IMG/VR virus record: IMGVR_UViG_3300033141_001674
Span: 1 to 38,482 of that record
Source of the DNA: a virus
Length of the DNA stretch: 38,482 nt
Reading direction: 5' to 3' (one strand)
Each line of letters opens with the position of its first letter. Within the stretch, counting starts at the first letter, position 1. Positions 6,739 through 14,489 of this stretch are shown here, in pieces. A program made the translations under genes and the position numbers. The notes beneath the pieces are model-generated. The model saw nothing but the letters and a program-made list of their open reading frames with translations, made no database searches and was not told the DNA's origin.

Positions 6739-9264
6739 TCACATCGCCATTACACTAAGTTCGCTGCCTTCGCGATAGGCATCCTTGTAACTCCTACGCC
6801 TGCGCGGCAGGTCGGGCGAAATCCGATCCAGGGCATAGTTTCCCATGATCCAGGCGTCCGCCCGGTCGGGACTCCGACCCAGTCGCTTCTTGATGTCCTC
6901 TTTAGGCTCGATCACGATCCGCGTGTTACGAAAATGGTATCGCGGTGCACACAGTTGCCGCCTCAATTCCAAATCGTCATGCTTCAATTCCACATCGCCC
7001 GCTGCTAAATCCTCCGCCGCCTTCCACCACATCTCAGCGCGGACGTTGTGAAACTTCGCCAGGTTGTTCGACTTTGCGGCGGAATTAATCTCGATAACCT
7101 CATATTGGTCCCCGGCCATCTGTCGAAGTTGATCCACCACTCCACCGCCCACGCCGTCACCATCTACCACGACGGCCTTTACCTTCCGCTCCAAGGCCGT
7201 CACATGCAGAAGATTCGCCGTATGCACCAAGTCTTTCTTGCCGTAAATCTTCTCATCAAGAATGTCCGTCTCTTCCATGTAGTAGATGACGGTCTCATCG
7301 TCGCCGAATCGGGCAACGTCGCAGGCCAGCAGCCGCCGCTTGTAGGGCTTGTGGAAAGTCACTTCCGCCGCGTTGCGCAGCCATGCGGCCTGTATGACCT
7401 GATCCGTACCTTCCAATACATCCCAGGAACCATATAGATATGCCTCGATCAATTCGGGACGATGCTTGAAACTATCCTTCAACTCGTCGACATATCCTTG
7501 AGGCAACCAGGGATTATCAGCAGGCAGCGATTGAACGAACCGCCGATCAGCCGTAGGCTTATCGATGAATTCTTCTTTCAAAAAAGAGGCAGCGGGATTC
7601 GCCGTGAACAACCCCTTGGGCGGGATCGTAATGTCATTGATGACAAGCCGTCGCGTGGCGCGAAGCGTGCTCACATCATCCCGCGTGCATTCTTCAGCCT
7701 GGTCGAGGAAGAAGAATGCATACTCTGCCGAATTGAACTTGCTGAGTGTTTCACGGTTATCAAGCCCACCGTAATCAAGCTTCACCTTACCACCTATGAC
7801 GATTTCCTTATCACCTGTCCGTAACTCATATACGTCAGATGGAATAGCCTTTATCCACGTCTCCAACGTAGTATCAGTGAAGTGCTTGGAAATCTTACGA
7901 CCCAAGAACCCAACTGGGATAGGGCGCTTGCATGATTCGATCTTGCAATCCTCAATGATCTTCAAACAAAGCCAAAACGACCACATGCAGCCCAGGTAAC
8001 TGTTATGAGTCGGAATCAATGATTTCCCTGCAAGGTAGAGACGGCTTGGGCTGTCGACTTCAATACATCTAACCGGGACCGTTGTAACTCGGTCACAGGC
8101 TACAATATATCGCCTTCTTGTGCGTAAAGTTGGATTGGTGTTCTGTCGAATCTTCTTGCGATAGAGTCTACATACAGGCAAGGCCGTGCAGAATTTTATA
8201 CGATATCTGTCCTTGCATCGCTTCCCCTTCAGCCAAGCCTCTGATTGCCGAATAGTTACCTTAATCCCCAATCCCACAATCAACTCATGCACGTCATGCG
8301 CAAGACGTTCGTCGGACAAACATATCTCTACGCTACCGCGATCCGTCACATGGCCATCTGAATCAATTAACCCCTGCAACAGCGATAGCCGTTGCTCGAT
8401 GGAACCTCTCTTATACTCGTCGGGAATATGCTTATTGCGATACAGCCCCATTGCTTTCAACATGACCGCAAGACCGCGAATGCCCCAACCAAACTTATTG
8501 GACTTCTGCTTTTTGAGGACAAAGCCATCCTTGCGTATCTCGTCGATTACTTGCAAATCCGGGTTAGTAATTGCTCCATTGCGAGCAGTGCCATCTCCTA
8601 ACCACACCCCTAACGTATAAGGCGGAATCGACAGATCGGCCTGTGGATATTGCAGCGGATCACATACTCGAACGGAATGATTTATAAACTCATTGTGATA
8701 TAAAGTTTGGGCTATCTCTTCCGTGGTCCTGATCCCGCCAGCATTGGATTGTTTGTATTTATATTGCCGTGCAGCATTCCGCAGAGCCAAGTCCGGTTTC
8801 TTACCAGTGCCACGCGAGGGGCGCCTCAATCTCCGGGCCGCTCTAAATTCTTCCGTATGCCTAGCATTATTGCATCGCTCTCGATACATTTCGGTAAACC
8901 ATTCATGCCCCTTGTCGGCAACAATCTCAGACCCATCGCTAAAACGAACCTTGTAACAATCATGCTTACGATAGACAGGACTACGCCCAATAACAGAGCA
9001 AGGAACACCGCGCTCATCAAAAACCTGGTTACCAACACGAATGGTCCCCATTGTTTTCCAACCATCTACCGTAAGTATTGGCGTATCAAGACTTGTGGCT
9101 TTCCCGCCTCCCTTTGCCCCGCCGAACAGAACTTCCTTAACAGACGGATTTTCCAGCAAATCCCATGCAGTGGTCTGCCGGGGAGACAGTTGGAATCGAA
9201 CAGCCGATTCAGTTGTTGCCGAACCGCTCGATTCTTGCGGCTGATTGTTCTGCATTTTGACCAT
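6739..9264 (-). CDS. terL: terminase large subunit with in-frame intein
   Basis: ATG 9264 is chosen over TTG 9279 and ATG 9255; none has a strong ribosome site, and the start lies inside terS. The precursor is 841 aa. Residues 56-421 are an intein inserted inside the Walker A motif GGAKGGGK|S; the spliced protein would be 475 aa, normal for TerL. The ATPase part keeps Walker B FFFLDQAEE. The RNase H-like nuclease keeps acidic residues in LACDVARFGDDE, VVVDGDGVGGG and SPDRADAW. It packages DNA into the procapsid by ATP-driven translocation and cuts at the end. Packaging therefore depends on splicing, because the P-loop is interrupted in the precursor. Confidence 0.95.
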   Translation of the reverse strand: MVKMQNNQPQESSGSATTESAVRFQLSPRQTTAWDLLENPSVKEVLFGGAKGGGKATSLDTPILTVDGWKTMGTIRVGNQVFDERGVPCSVIGRSPVYRKHDCYKVRFSDGSEIVADKGHEWFTEMYRERCNNARHTEEFRAARRLRRPSRGTGKKPDLALRNAARQYKYKQSNAGGIRTTEEIAQTLYHNEFINHSVRVCDPLQYPQADLSIPPYTLGVWLGDGTARNGAITNPDLQVIDEIRKDGFVLKKQKSNKFGWGIRGLAVMLKAMGLYRNKHIPDEYKRGSIEQRLSLLQGLIDSDGHVTDRGSVEICLSDERLAHDVHELIVGLGIKVTIRQSEAWLKGKRCKDRYRIKFCTALPVCRLYRKKIRQNTNPTLRTRRRYIVACDRVTTVPVRCIEVDSPSRLYLAGKSLIPTHNSYLGCMWSFWLCLKIIEDCKIESCKRPIPVGFLGRKISKHFTDTTLETWIKAIPSDVYELRTGDKEIVIGGKVKLDYGGLDNRETLSKFNSAEYAFFFLDQAEECTRDDVSTLRATRRLVINDITIPPKGLFTANPAASFLKEEFIDKPTADRRFVQSLPADNPWLPQGYVDELKDSFKHRPELIEAYLYGSWDVLEGTDQVIQAAWLRNAAEVTFHKPYKRRLLACDVARFGDDETVIYYMEETDILDEKIYGKKDLVHTANLLHVTALERKVKAVVVDGDGVGGGVVDQLRQMAGDQYEVIEINSAAKSNNLAKFHNVRAEMWWKAAEDLAAGDVELKHDDLELRRQLCAPRYHFRNTRIVIEPKEDIKKRLGRSPDRADAWIMGNYALDRISPDLPRRRRSYKDAYREGSELSVMAM
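8002..9099 (-). mobile_element. class-3-type intein with LAGLIDADG endonuclease
   Basis: The insert is 366 aa. It begins ATSLDTPILTVDGW, so residue 1 is Ala rather than Cys or Ser, and ends IPTHN followed by extein Ser. Block B has GHEW with Trp at intein position 67. Block F has VRCIEVDSP with Cys at 345, and the end has Thr364-His365-Asn366. Ala1 with the Trp-Cys-Thr set is the published signature of class 3 inteins, in which the block F Cys starts splicing. Two dodecapeptides, YTLGVWLGDG (161-170) and LLQGLIDSDG (240-249), mark an apparently intact homing endonuclease. The site is the P-loop of TerL, a conserved target. Confidence 0.92.
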
Positions 9265-9691
9265 ACGTTTTTTCAACAACGATTTTCACGCCGCCCGTAA
9301 CAGCAACATCCTGACGATTGCTCCATCGTAAGCGGTTGCGATTCGTCAGCCAAAGAGTTATCGCCTGTATACTCGGTTGAACTTGTTTTGTGACGATCTT
9401 GCGACCGACGAGATCGCCGTCCTCGTCGAATTTTTCCGTAACCTCGTCATACTCATAACCCAGGGCGATCTTCTTCAGCGCCCCCTCGATCTGGGTCGTG
9501 TCGTATTCGTCCATCCCGCGCAAGACCGCCTTAGCGAACTCAGGATACTCACGCAGCCAATCGTCAATCTCGTCCTTGCTTACATCGAACAACTTACCCA
9601 GATGCGCCCTGTCAAAACCTCCGGCAGAAGCAACGTAAGCTTGCCTGCAATACTCAGGCTTGTACTTGCTGATTGTGTCTGTTTCAGTCAT
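9209..9691 (-). CDS. terS: terminase small subunit
   Basis: The 160 aa product starts at ATG 9691 and ends inside terL, a normal overlap. The N-terminal 60 residues contain a helix-turn-helix: YCRQAYVASAGGFDRAHLGK, then LFDVSKDEIDDWLREYPEF. This resembles the DNA-binding part of many TerS proteins. The middle (GALKKIALGYEYDEVTEKFD and QPSIQAITLWLTNR) matches the usual oligomerisation core. It would recognise packaging sites and feed DNA to the TerL-portal motor. Direct adjacency to terL supports the call. Confidence 0.88.
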   Translation of the reverse strand: MTETDTISKYKPEYCRQAYVASAGGFDRAHLGKLFDVSKDEIDDWLREYPEFAKAVLRGMDEYDTTQIEGALKKIALGYEYDEVTEKFDEDGDLVGRKIVTKQVQPSIQAITLWLTNRNRLRWSNRQDVAVTGGVKIVVEKTYGQNAEQSAARIERFGNN

Positions 9692-9699
9692 CGCACAAC

Positions 9700-11124
9700 C
9701 TATAAAATCCCATATGCGTCGTTATTGGCGTACAGATCATTGTTCGGTAATCCATACGGGCTTGTGCCATACTGGTCGTTAAACTGACTGGCAAGAATAT
9801 TCTGACCACCAGGGCCATATTGATCATTTCGGTCATAAATCCCAAAGTAAACATTCACGTTGCCATCGCCATCGGTCACGTTATCCGTAGCACGGATTAT
9901 GTTGGTCCCCGAAGCATTTACGTTCTGGACCGTACCACCATGTATCCGACAATCTGTGTTCAAGACGGAAATGTTGTCCCCGTCCAATGTACCCGTCAAC
10001 GTCACCGACGCACTTACTAGATTGAATTCGTTCCCGCTGTTATCCGCATGTCCCTTCAAAATGCTGTTGACGTTTGCTGTCGATGCAAGTTTAAGTTTCC
10101 CATGCCCTGTGCTATTAGAGTCGCCCAATATAACATCGTTACACGCCAAGTCACCCGTCAGAATCAGACTCATTGAATCCCCCGCACCGTCACCATATAC
10201 CTTCAGATCCCCTGCTCCGAGGTCAACCCCAGCTAGTGTTAGTTCTGTAGATCCAACCGAATTAACTATAAAATTCATATCTTCTATGACAATATCCGCC
10301 CCTGGTGCATAAGAAACATTCTGTATTCCAACATGACAAGAGACAGTTCCTGTTACATTCCACCAATTTGCAGCGGCAGGAGAGATCCAAAGAGTTTTGT
10401 CATCAGGAGACGCTGGAGTCGTTAGCGTTCCTGCGACAGTCAATTTCCTAACCTGTGAAGGATCGACAACGCTGCATGTGACCCCTTCAGGAACAACAAA
10501 CTCCTGAATCCTTTTCCAAGAAAGATCAAGATCTCCATCAGCACTCATTGTCCATTCGCCTGTTGAAGTGAGTGTTCCTCCATCTACGACAATATCTCCT
10601 GCAACGGTATGGTCACGGCCATCGTCATTATAAGTCCCTGCACTAAGCTTAAACCCGTCTGGAGAATGAATTGAAACCGCCTTATAACTAGTACACGTAC
10701 CTGCACTTTTATTTATCTCCACCGCTGGCAGAGTTATAGACGGGTCTACACTCAGAGCCTGAGAACCATAACCATCAATCACCAACTTTCCATTCCAACC
10801 AGACAGATCCGTTCCTAATGCCGCTTGAACACTTCCCTCTGCTCCACAAGAAACATCACCTGCTCCAGTTATTGTTCCTCCGAAGATAATGTTTCCATCA
10901 ACGTCTATATTGTTCGTAAGTGTTAATGTCGATGTATAAGTCGTCATTGATAGCGTATAAAGAGCATTTGAATTCACGTTCACAGTAACGGCACCTGAAT
11001 TGGAATCAAAGACGACAATGTCGCCATTGGCAGGTACATTCCCTGATCCCGCTACTCCCCCAGACTCATTCGCCCAGGTATTGTCAGCGGACCAATCTCC
11101 CGTCAGTGCATACTGAGTAGCCAT
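9700..11124 (-). CDS. beta-helix-like adhesin or receptor-binding protein
   Basis: The 474 aa protein starts at ATG 11124, overlapping the upstream stop as TGATG. It begins MATQYALTGDWSADNTW and consists of repeated short beta runs rich in Gly, Thr, Ser, Asp and Val with few charged residues. This is typical of right-handed beta-solenoid adhesins and tailspikes. The C-terminal 50 residues contain related units (DRNDQYG, QFNDQYG, NNDAYG), perhaps a trimerisation or attachment tail. Its location between the late promoter and the terminases, far from the other tail genes, is unusual. No enzymatic motif is visible; the role is inferred from composition. Confidence 0.65.
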   Translation of the reverse strand: MATQYALTGDWSADNTWANESGGVAGSGNVPANGDIVVFDSNSGAVTVNVNSNALYTLSMTTYTSTLTLTNNIDVDGNIIFGGTITGAGDVSCGAEGSVQAALGTDLSGWNGKLVIDGYGSQALSVDPSITLPAVEINKSAGTCTSYKAVSIHSPDGFKLSAGTYNDDGRDHTVAGDIVVDGGTLTSTGEWTMSADGDLDLSWKRIQEFVVPEGVTCSVVDPSQVRKLTVAGTLTTPASPDDKTLWISPAAANWWNVTGTVSCHVGIQNVSYAPGADIVIEDMNFIVNSVGSTELTLAGVDLGAGDLKVYGDGAGDSMSLILTGDLACNDVILGDSNSTGHGKLKLASTANVNSILKGHADNSGNEFNLVSASVTLTGTLDGDNISVLNTDCRIHGGTVQNVNASGTNIIRATDNVTDGDGNVNVYFGIYDRNDQYGPGGQNILASQFNDQYGTSPYGLPNNDLYANNDAYGIL

Positions 11125-11405
11125 CAAACACTCTCCGTGAAGTTGCTTTGGTCACAGTCATCACTAACCCTCAATCTGACATCTACTAGAGCATTTTTGC
11201 CATCCTGGGCAGTTACTCTATAAGGTCCAAGAGTCTCCAGGAGCCGTCCATCCAATTTGACTTCCACAGTCAATTCTCCACCTTTTGGAAGAATATAAGC
11301 CCCGTACTGGTGTCTTCCCTTTACCGAATCTCCTTCTCTTTCAATAAAGGGGACCGGCTGGGCATCGCGAATAATAGGCTCAGTCACACATTGCAATTCA
11401 GGCAT
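11124..11405 (-). CDS. first late-operon protein, beta-rich, unknown function
   Basis: ATG 11405 (MPELQCVTEPI) is preferred to a TTG five codons upstream, though the ribosome site is weak for both. The 93 aa product is mostly beta, including the run GELTVEVKLDGRLLETLGPY, and ends CDQSNFTESV. It lies about 40 bases downstream of the late promoter and is coupled to the adhesin-like gene. It could be a chaperone or partner of that protein or a small virion protein. No family was recognised. Confidence 0.6.
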   Translation of the reverse strand: MPELQCVTEPIIRDAQPVPFIEREGDSVKGRHQYGAYILPKGGELTVEVKLDGRLLETLGPYRVTAQDGKNALVDVRLRVSDDCDQSNFTESV

Positions 11406-11444
11406 TGGTCTTATTCCCAAAAAGACATTATATTTTCAACGGTC

Positions 11445-11473
11445 ATTAAACACACTTATTTGTTGATCGTCAA
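11445..11473 (-). promoter_or_regulatory. late-operon promoter, sigma70-type
   Basis: On the minus strand TTGACG is followed after exactly 17 bases by TTTAAT, close to the sigma70 consensus. It lies in a gene-free stretch (11406..11525) between the early block and the first late gene and points into the late operon. TTTTTTG (11474..11485 region) lies just upstream but has no convincing hairpin, so a terminator for the early operon is not claimed. Confidence 0.75.
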
Positions 11474-11525
11474 ACAAAAAATCCCCCAGGTTTGTAATAA
11501 ACGGTAAAACAGGAAGTTATGGCTG

Positions 11526-11810
11526 TTAATTTCCCCCCGCCTCGAACCATTGACGACTCAAAATCATGGCTTTTTCCCAGGAATCAGCGGCAACGGAATA
11601 GTGCGTCCGCCAACCGCGGGCTTCGTCCGTATGATTGGTATGCTTGATATGCAGAACCTTGCCAAGTTCTCGGAGGGCACGTCGCACACGACCCCGGGGT
11701 ACCCGATCATCAGGAAAGCAATCTTCCGCCAGGTCCGCCACACAGGCCCCTGCAGGCTCCCTAGGTAGATACGTCAAGACGAGTAAAGCATCCTTGCTTA
11801 ATCTTATCAT
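11526..11810 (-). CDS. winged-helix DNA-binding protein, candidate late regulator
   Basis: The 94 aa product starts at ATG 11810, overlapping the previous stop as ATGA. Residues 6-50 (ALLVLTYLPREPAG, VADLAEDC, RGRVRRALRELGKV) resemble a helix-turn-helix, and the following HIKHTNH...GWRTHYSV looks like the beta wing. It is the last gene of the early operon and sits directly upstream of the late promoter. This suggests, without proof, a role in the early-to-late switch. A replication accessory role is an alternative. Confidence 0.65.
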   Translation of the reverse strand: MIRLSKDALLVLTYLPREPAGACVADLAEDCFPDDRVPRGRVRRALRELGKVLHIKHTNHTDEARGWRTHYSVAADSWEKAMILSRQWFEAGGN

Positions 11811-12064
11811 TTTTCATCTTCTTCCTCGTCCCCCAAAAACTCACTCAAATCATCATTCACCAATGGCATGCTGCGAAGCAAGGCACGATTGATATGCTGT
11901 ACCAAACCAAGACAAACGACCGCATCACCACGATATAACGCAACAACACGCCACGGATCCTCTTCCCGCTTCCCAGGTACCATGAAGCCCAGCACCACAT
12001 GAGGGAATCTGCTCCTTATCTCCTTCCACAAACCGCCCGTCGGAACTGTTTCAAGATCGATCAT
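11807..12064 (-). CDS. small early protein, unknown function (85 aa)
   Basis: This frame starts at ATG 12064 (MIDLETVPTGGLWKEI) and overlaps both neighbours by 4 bases. The centre carries beta segments (PHVVLGFMVPGKR, PWRVVALYRGDAVVCLGL) and the C-terminus is very acidic (EFLGDEEEDEK). The acidic tail recalls ssDNA-binding or DNA-mimic proteins, but nothing diagnostic is present. The tight stacking with VRR-NUC and helicase genes suggests a replication or recombination accessory. Confidence 0.65.
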   Translation of the reverse strand: MIDLETVPTGGLWKEIRSRFPHVVLGFMVPGKREEDPWRVVALYRGDAVVCLGLVQHINRALLRSMPLVNDDLSEFLGDEEEDEK

Positions 12065-12267
12065 TTTGTCGTGAATCTTAGCATTAATACGTAATCTTCA
12101 TTGCCATCTTTGCATACTTCGGCAATGCCGATACGTTTTCCAGCTTCTCTCCGCAATACAACCGCTATCCGGTCGATCTCGACTGCTTCTGCGTCTGTTT
12201 CCGACGCAAGTCGTAAGGTAATCCCCCGCCGATCCCATGCATGTTGTTCCGCCAACTCAACCTTCAT
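12061..12267 (-). CDS. small early protein, unknown function (68 aa)
   Basis: ATG 12267 (MKVELAEQHAWDRRG) begins inside the end of the VRR-NUC gene; the stop overlaps the next start. The pattern of alternating strands (ITLRLASETDAEAVEIDRIA, then EDYVLMLRF) suggests a small beta fold. No motif or family is recognised. Its reality rests on the coupling at both ends within a compact operon. Confidence 0.6.
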   Translation of the reverse strand: MKVELAEQHAWDRRGITLRLASETDAEAVEIDRIAVVLRREAGKRIGIAEVCKDGNEDYVLMLRFTTK

Positions 12268-12571
12268 TGCCCTTGCCTTTGTTTCCTATCGCCATAATCT
12301 TGGATACATCGTCCCAGGATGTAACCACTTCCGCCGGTGCCCCCGCTCCCCTGATCCGCTCCAAGGTATGTTGCTGCAACGTCGTCGGTTTCCCGCCAGC
12401 ACGCTTGACCTCGAAAAAAAAGACCATGCCCTCAGCCACGACCAACAAATCAGGCAATCCACGCTGCTGATAAATCGAACCATGCAGCTTGACCCACCAG
12501 ATCCCCAGCCTGTCCAAGTGCCGTGTAATGTCCTTAATGATCGCCTTCTCACTTCGCAACTGTTTCGTCAT
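12257..12571 (-). CDS. VRR-NUC domain nuclease
   Basis: The 104 aa protein consists of a single VRR-NUC (PD-(D/E)XK) domain. Visible landmarks are the N-terminal helix with SEKAIIKDITRHLD, RGLPDLLV (Asp41), FFFEVKRAGGKPT (Glu54, Lys56) and the downstream LQQ. These give the catalytic D...ExK arrangement. VRR-NUC proteins of phages are structure-specific DNA nucleases, often beside helicases. Here the gene overlaps the end of a UvrD-type helicase by 23 bases, so they may act together in replication-fork or recombination processing. Confidence 0.92.
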   Translation of the reverse strand: MTKQLRSEKAIIKDITRHLDRLGIWWVKLHGSIYQQRGLPDLLVVAEGMVFFFEVKRAGGKPTTLQQHTLERIRGAGAPAEVVTSWDDVSKIMAIGNKGKGNEG

Positions 12572-14267
12572 GTTGCACCACCTTTTGAATGTTCACCGAA
12601 GAAACGCCGGCGGGGTCACAGAGAATCAACGTCTCTCTTGCCCTGGTCAAACCAACGTAAAAAAGCCGTATCACACTGTCCCGAGGCTCACCCTTACTAT
12701 CCCATGCCCGCATACCGGACGGCGACAGGTCGGGAAAGAGAATTACTACATCCGCCTCAGAACCCTTGAAGCTGTGGATCGTGCCCACATAAAGACGCGG
12801 CGGAGCCGTCAGCGCCCGGGCGCCATGGACCTCAGCCACCTTGAGCGGATACCTGGCAGCCTTGACCTTAGTCCCCAATAACCGATCCGACCACCACGCC
12901 ACTATCCTCTGTCGTGACACTACCGACTCACCGGCATCGCCACCACGAGCTGCGAGCATCCCCAACAGATTATTTAATGGATCAGATCGAAACAGCTCTA
13001 GAAGACTAGCAATCCCTATCTCCTTGTCCAATGATAGAGCCACCCGTATCTGCTTCTTGGCACCATAGACTAGCAATCCCTCACTCCTGAGCACGGACAC
13101 CCACCGATTAAGTTCCGCCGGCGTCCAGGGACGGGCTTTGTCCCCGTAGCTCGGTACGTCGTACCGGAGGAAATCCGCCAGCCGCTGAGCCATCGTAACG
13201 CCTCGAGCCACCGTCAACGGATTCCAGCCGCCCCGCTTCGGTCGCCAAGGATTAGCATAGGGAAGCCCGCGACGCCGCAGAACCTTGAGCAACGGATAGA
13301 GAAAGAACGAACATGACGCCGCAAACATCACAGTCTTGCCCTCTGCCAAATACCGCTCGGCCAGGTCCACCGCCCGCTCAGGCGCCCGCCACGTAGCCTT
13401 GTGCCGCAGCACGGTCCCATCGTAATCGCGCGGCTGATAATCGATAGGTCGATAGGTCGACAACTGCTCCACCCATCGCATCGACGCCCGGTAGACGGTT
13501 CTGGGGACGCGATAGGACTGCGTGAGCACGCGCCTCCGCTCCCGGGGGATGGACTCATCCAGGAATATCTCCGGGTGAGCGCCTCGCCAGACATAGAGGG
13601 CCTGGTATGGGTCACCCGTGACGATCAGCCGCCCGCAAGCCGCCCCCCACTTGCAGAGCAACGCATACTCCAGCGCCGATAAGTCCTGCGCCTCATCCGC
13701 GATGACGATCAACGGACTGCCCGGCGCATGCTCTGTATCATGTAACGCCATCTCAATCATATCCGTGTAGTCTATCACACCCGCATCGGCCTTCCACGCC
13801 TCCCACGCCGCGACGAACGCTTGCACGCGCGACGGCCACAAATCTCGCTCGACCATCCTCGCCCGCAACAGGTGATACCGCCTCGCAAGCTCATCGCCCA
13901 TTGACCGCTCGTGGGCCATCTGCTCCCAATCGGGATCGTCGGGATCCACCTCACGGCCCGCCAGCCGGTAGGCCGGATGGGCCTCCCCAAAGTCCGCCAG
14001 ATGCGCCTCGGCCACCTCCGGGCAACCCAGCGCCCGATAGGCGTGGCTGTGCAACGTCCCCACACACTTCTCCGGTAGCGGCAAGTCACGTCCCGCTATC
14101 TCAGCGGCGGCGTTGCGCGTAAGCGAGCACAGCAGGACCGGCGTCTTGTTCTCCGGATGCCACTTCCGCGCCCACGCCACCCACTGGCGCGTTTTTCCGG
14201 CCAGATGAGACGTCTTACCACAGCCGGGGGGGCCTATGATGATGTATGTGCCATTGATTGCTCTCAC
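12549..14267 (-). CDS. superfamily I (UvrD/Rep-like) DNA helicase
   Basis: The 572 aa product starts at GTG 14267 behind GGAGTTGGAATC. Motifs in order: Walker A GPPGCGKT (12-19), motif Ia region LLCSLTRNAAAEI (about 46-58), motif II DEAQD (191-195), motif III GDPYQALYVWRGA (218-230) and motif VI RLFYVGLTRARETL (near 534-547). It lacks an RNase-like or FeS domain. It would unwind duplex DNA 3'-5' in replication or recombination. It is the first gene after the candidate origin and is followed by a VRR-NUC nuclease. Confidence 0.93.
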   Translation of the reverse strand: MRAINGTYIIIGPPGCGKTSHLAGKTRQWVAWARKWHPENKTPVLLCSLTRNAAAEIAGRDLPLPEKCVGTLHSHAYRALGCPEVAEAHLADFGEAHPAYRLAGREVDPDDPDWEQMAHERSMGDELARRYHLLRARMVERDLWPSRVQAFVAAWEAWKADAGVIDYTDMIEMALHDTEHAPGSPLIVIADEAQDLSALEYALLCKWGAACGRLIVTGDPYQALYVWRGAHPEIFLDESIPRERRRVLTQSYRVPRTVYRASMRWVEQLSTYRPIDYQPRDYDGTVLRHKATWRAPERAVDLAERYLAEGKTVMFAASCSFFLYPLLKVLRRRGLPYANPWRPKRGGWNPLTVARGVTMAQRLADFLRYDVPSYGDKARPWTPAELNRWVSVLRSEGLLVYGAKKQIRVALSLDKEIGIASLLELFRSDPLNNLLGMLAARGGDAGESVVSRQRIVAWWSDRLLGTKVKAARYPLKVAEVHGARALTAPPRLYVGTIHSFKGSEADVVILFPDLSPSGMRAWDSKGEPRDSVIRLFYVGLTRARETLILCDPAGVSSVNIQKVVQHDETVAK

Positions 14268-14339
14268 GATTCCAACTCCACAATGCTACTTCACAATCTC
14301 TCTCTTTATCTAGAGATTTTATTTTTCCATCTCTCGCGC

Positions 14340-14480
14340 GCGGGCGCTCGTGTCCCTTTTGTCATAACTGTCATAACGTTGCTATAATATCTCTTATGAC
14401 GGTTAAGATACTGTGTGATAAGGATATATATCTGTATCATAACGTCATAACCAATTTTGCTTTTTGTTTTTCAAACTCTA
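14340..14480. other. candidate replication origin with TCATAAC iterons
   Basis: The gene-free stretch between primase and helicase (14268..14489) is markedly A/T-rich. It holds TCATAAC at 14362..14368, 14371..14377, 14437..14443 and 14445..14451 and the inverse TTATGAC at 14394..14400. TATAATAT and ATATATATC lie between them as possible melting elements. A hairpin made by AATCTCT and AGAGATT lies beside it (14303..14330). Iterons, A/T-rich DNA and flanking primase and helicase genes are the usual marks of a phage origin. A regulatory region is an alternative. Confidence 0.55.
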
Positions 14481-14489
14481 TATACATAG

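Noticed and set aside
9700-11124. Diversity-generating retroelement target
   Set aside because: No reverse transcriptase gene or template repeat was found in the window.
12101-12881. Plus-strand ORFs opposite VRR-NUC and helicase
   Set aside because: Both sense genes have catalytic motifs; the antisense frames show only compositional residues.
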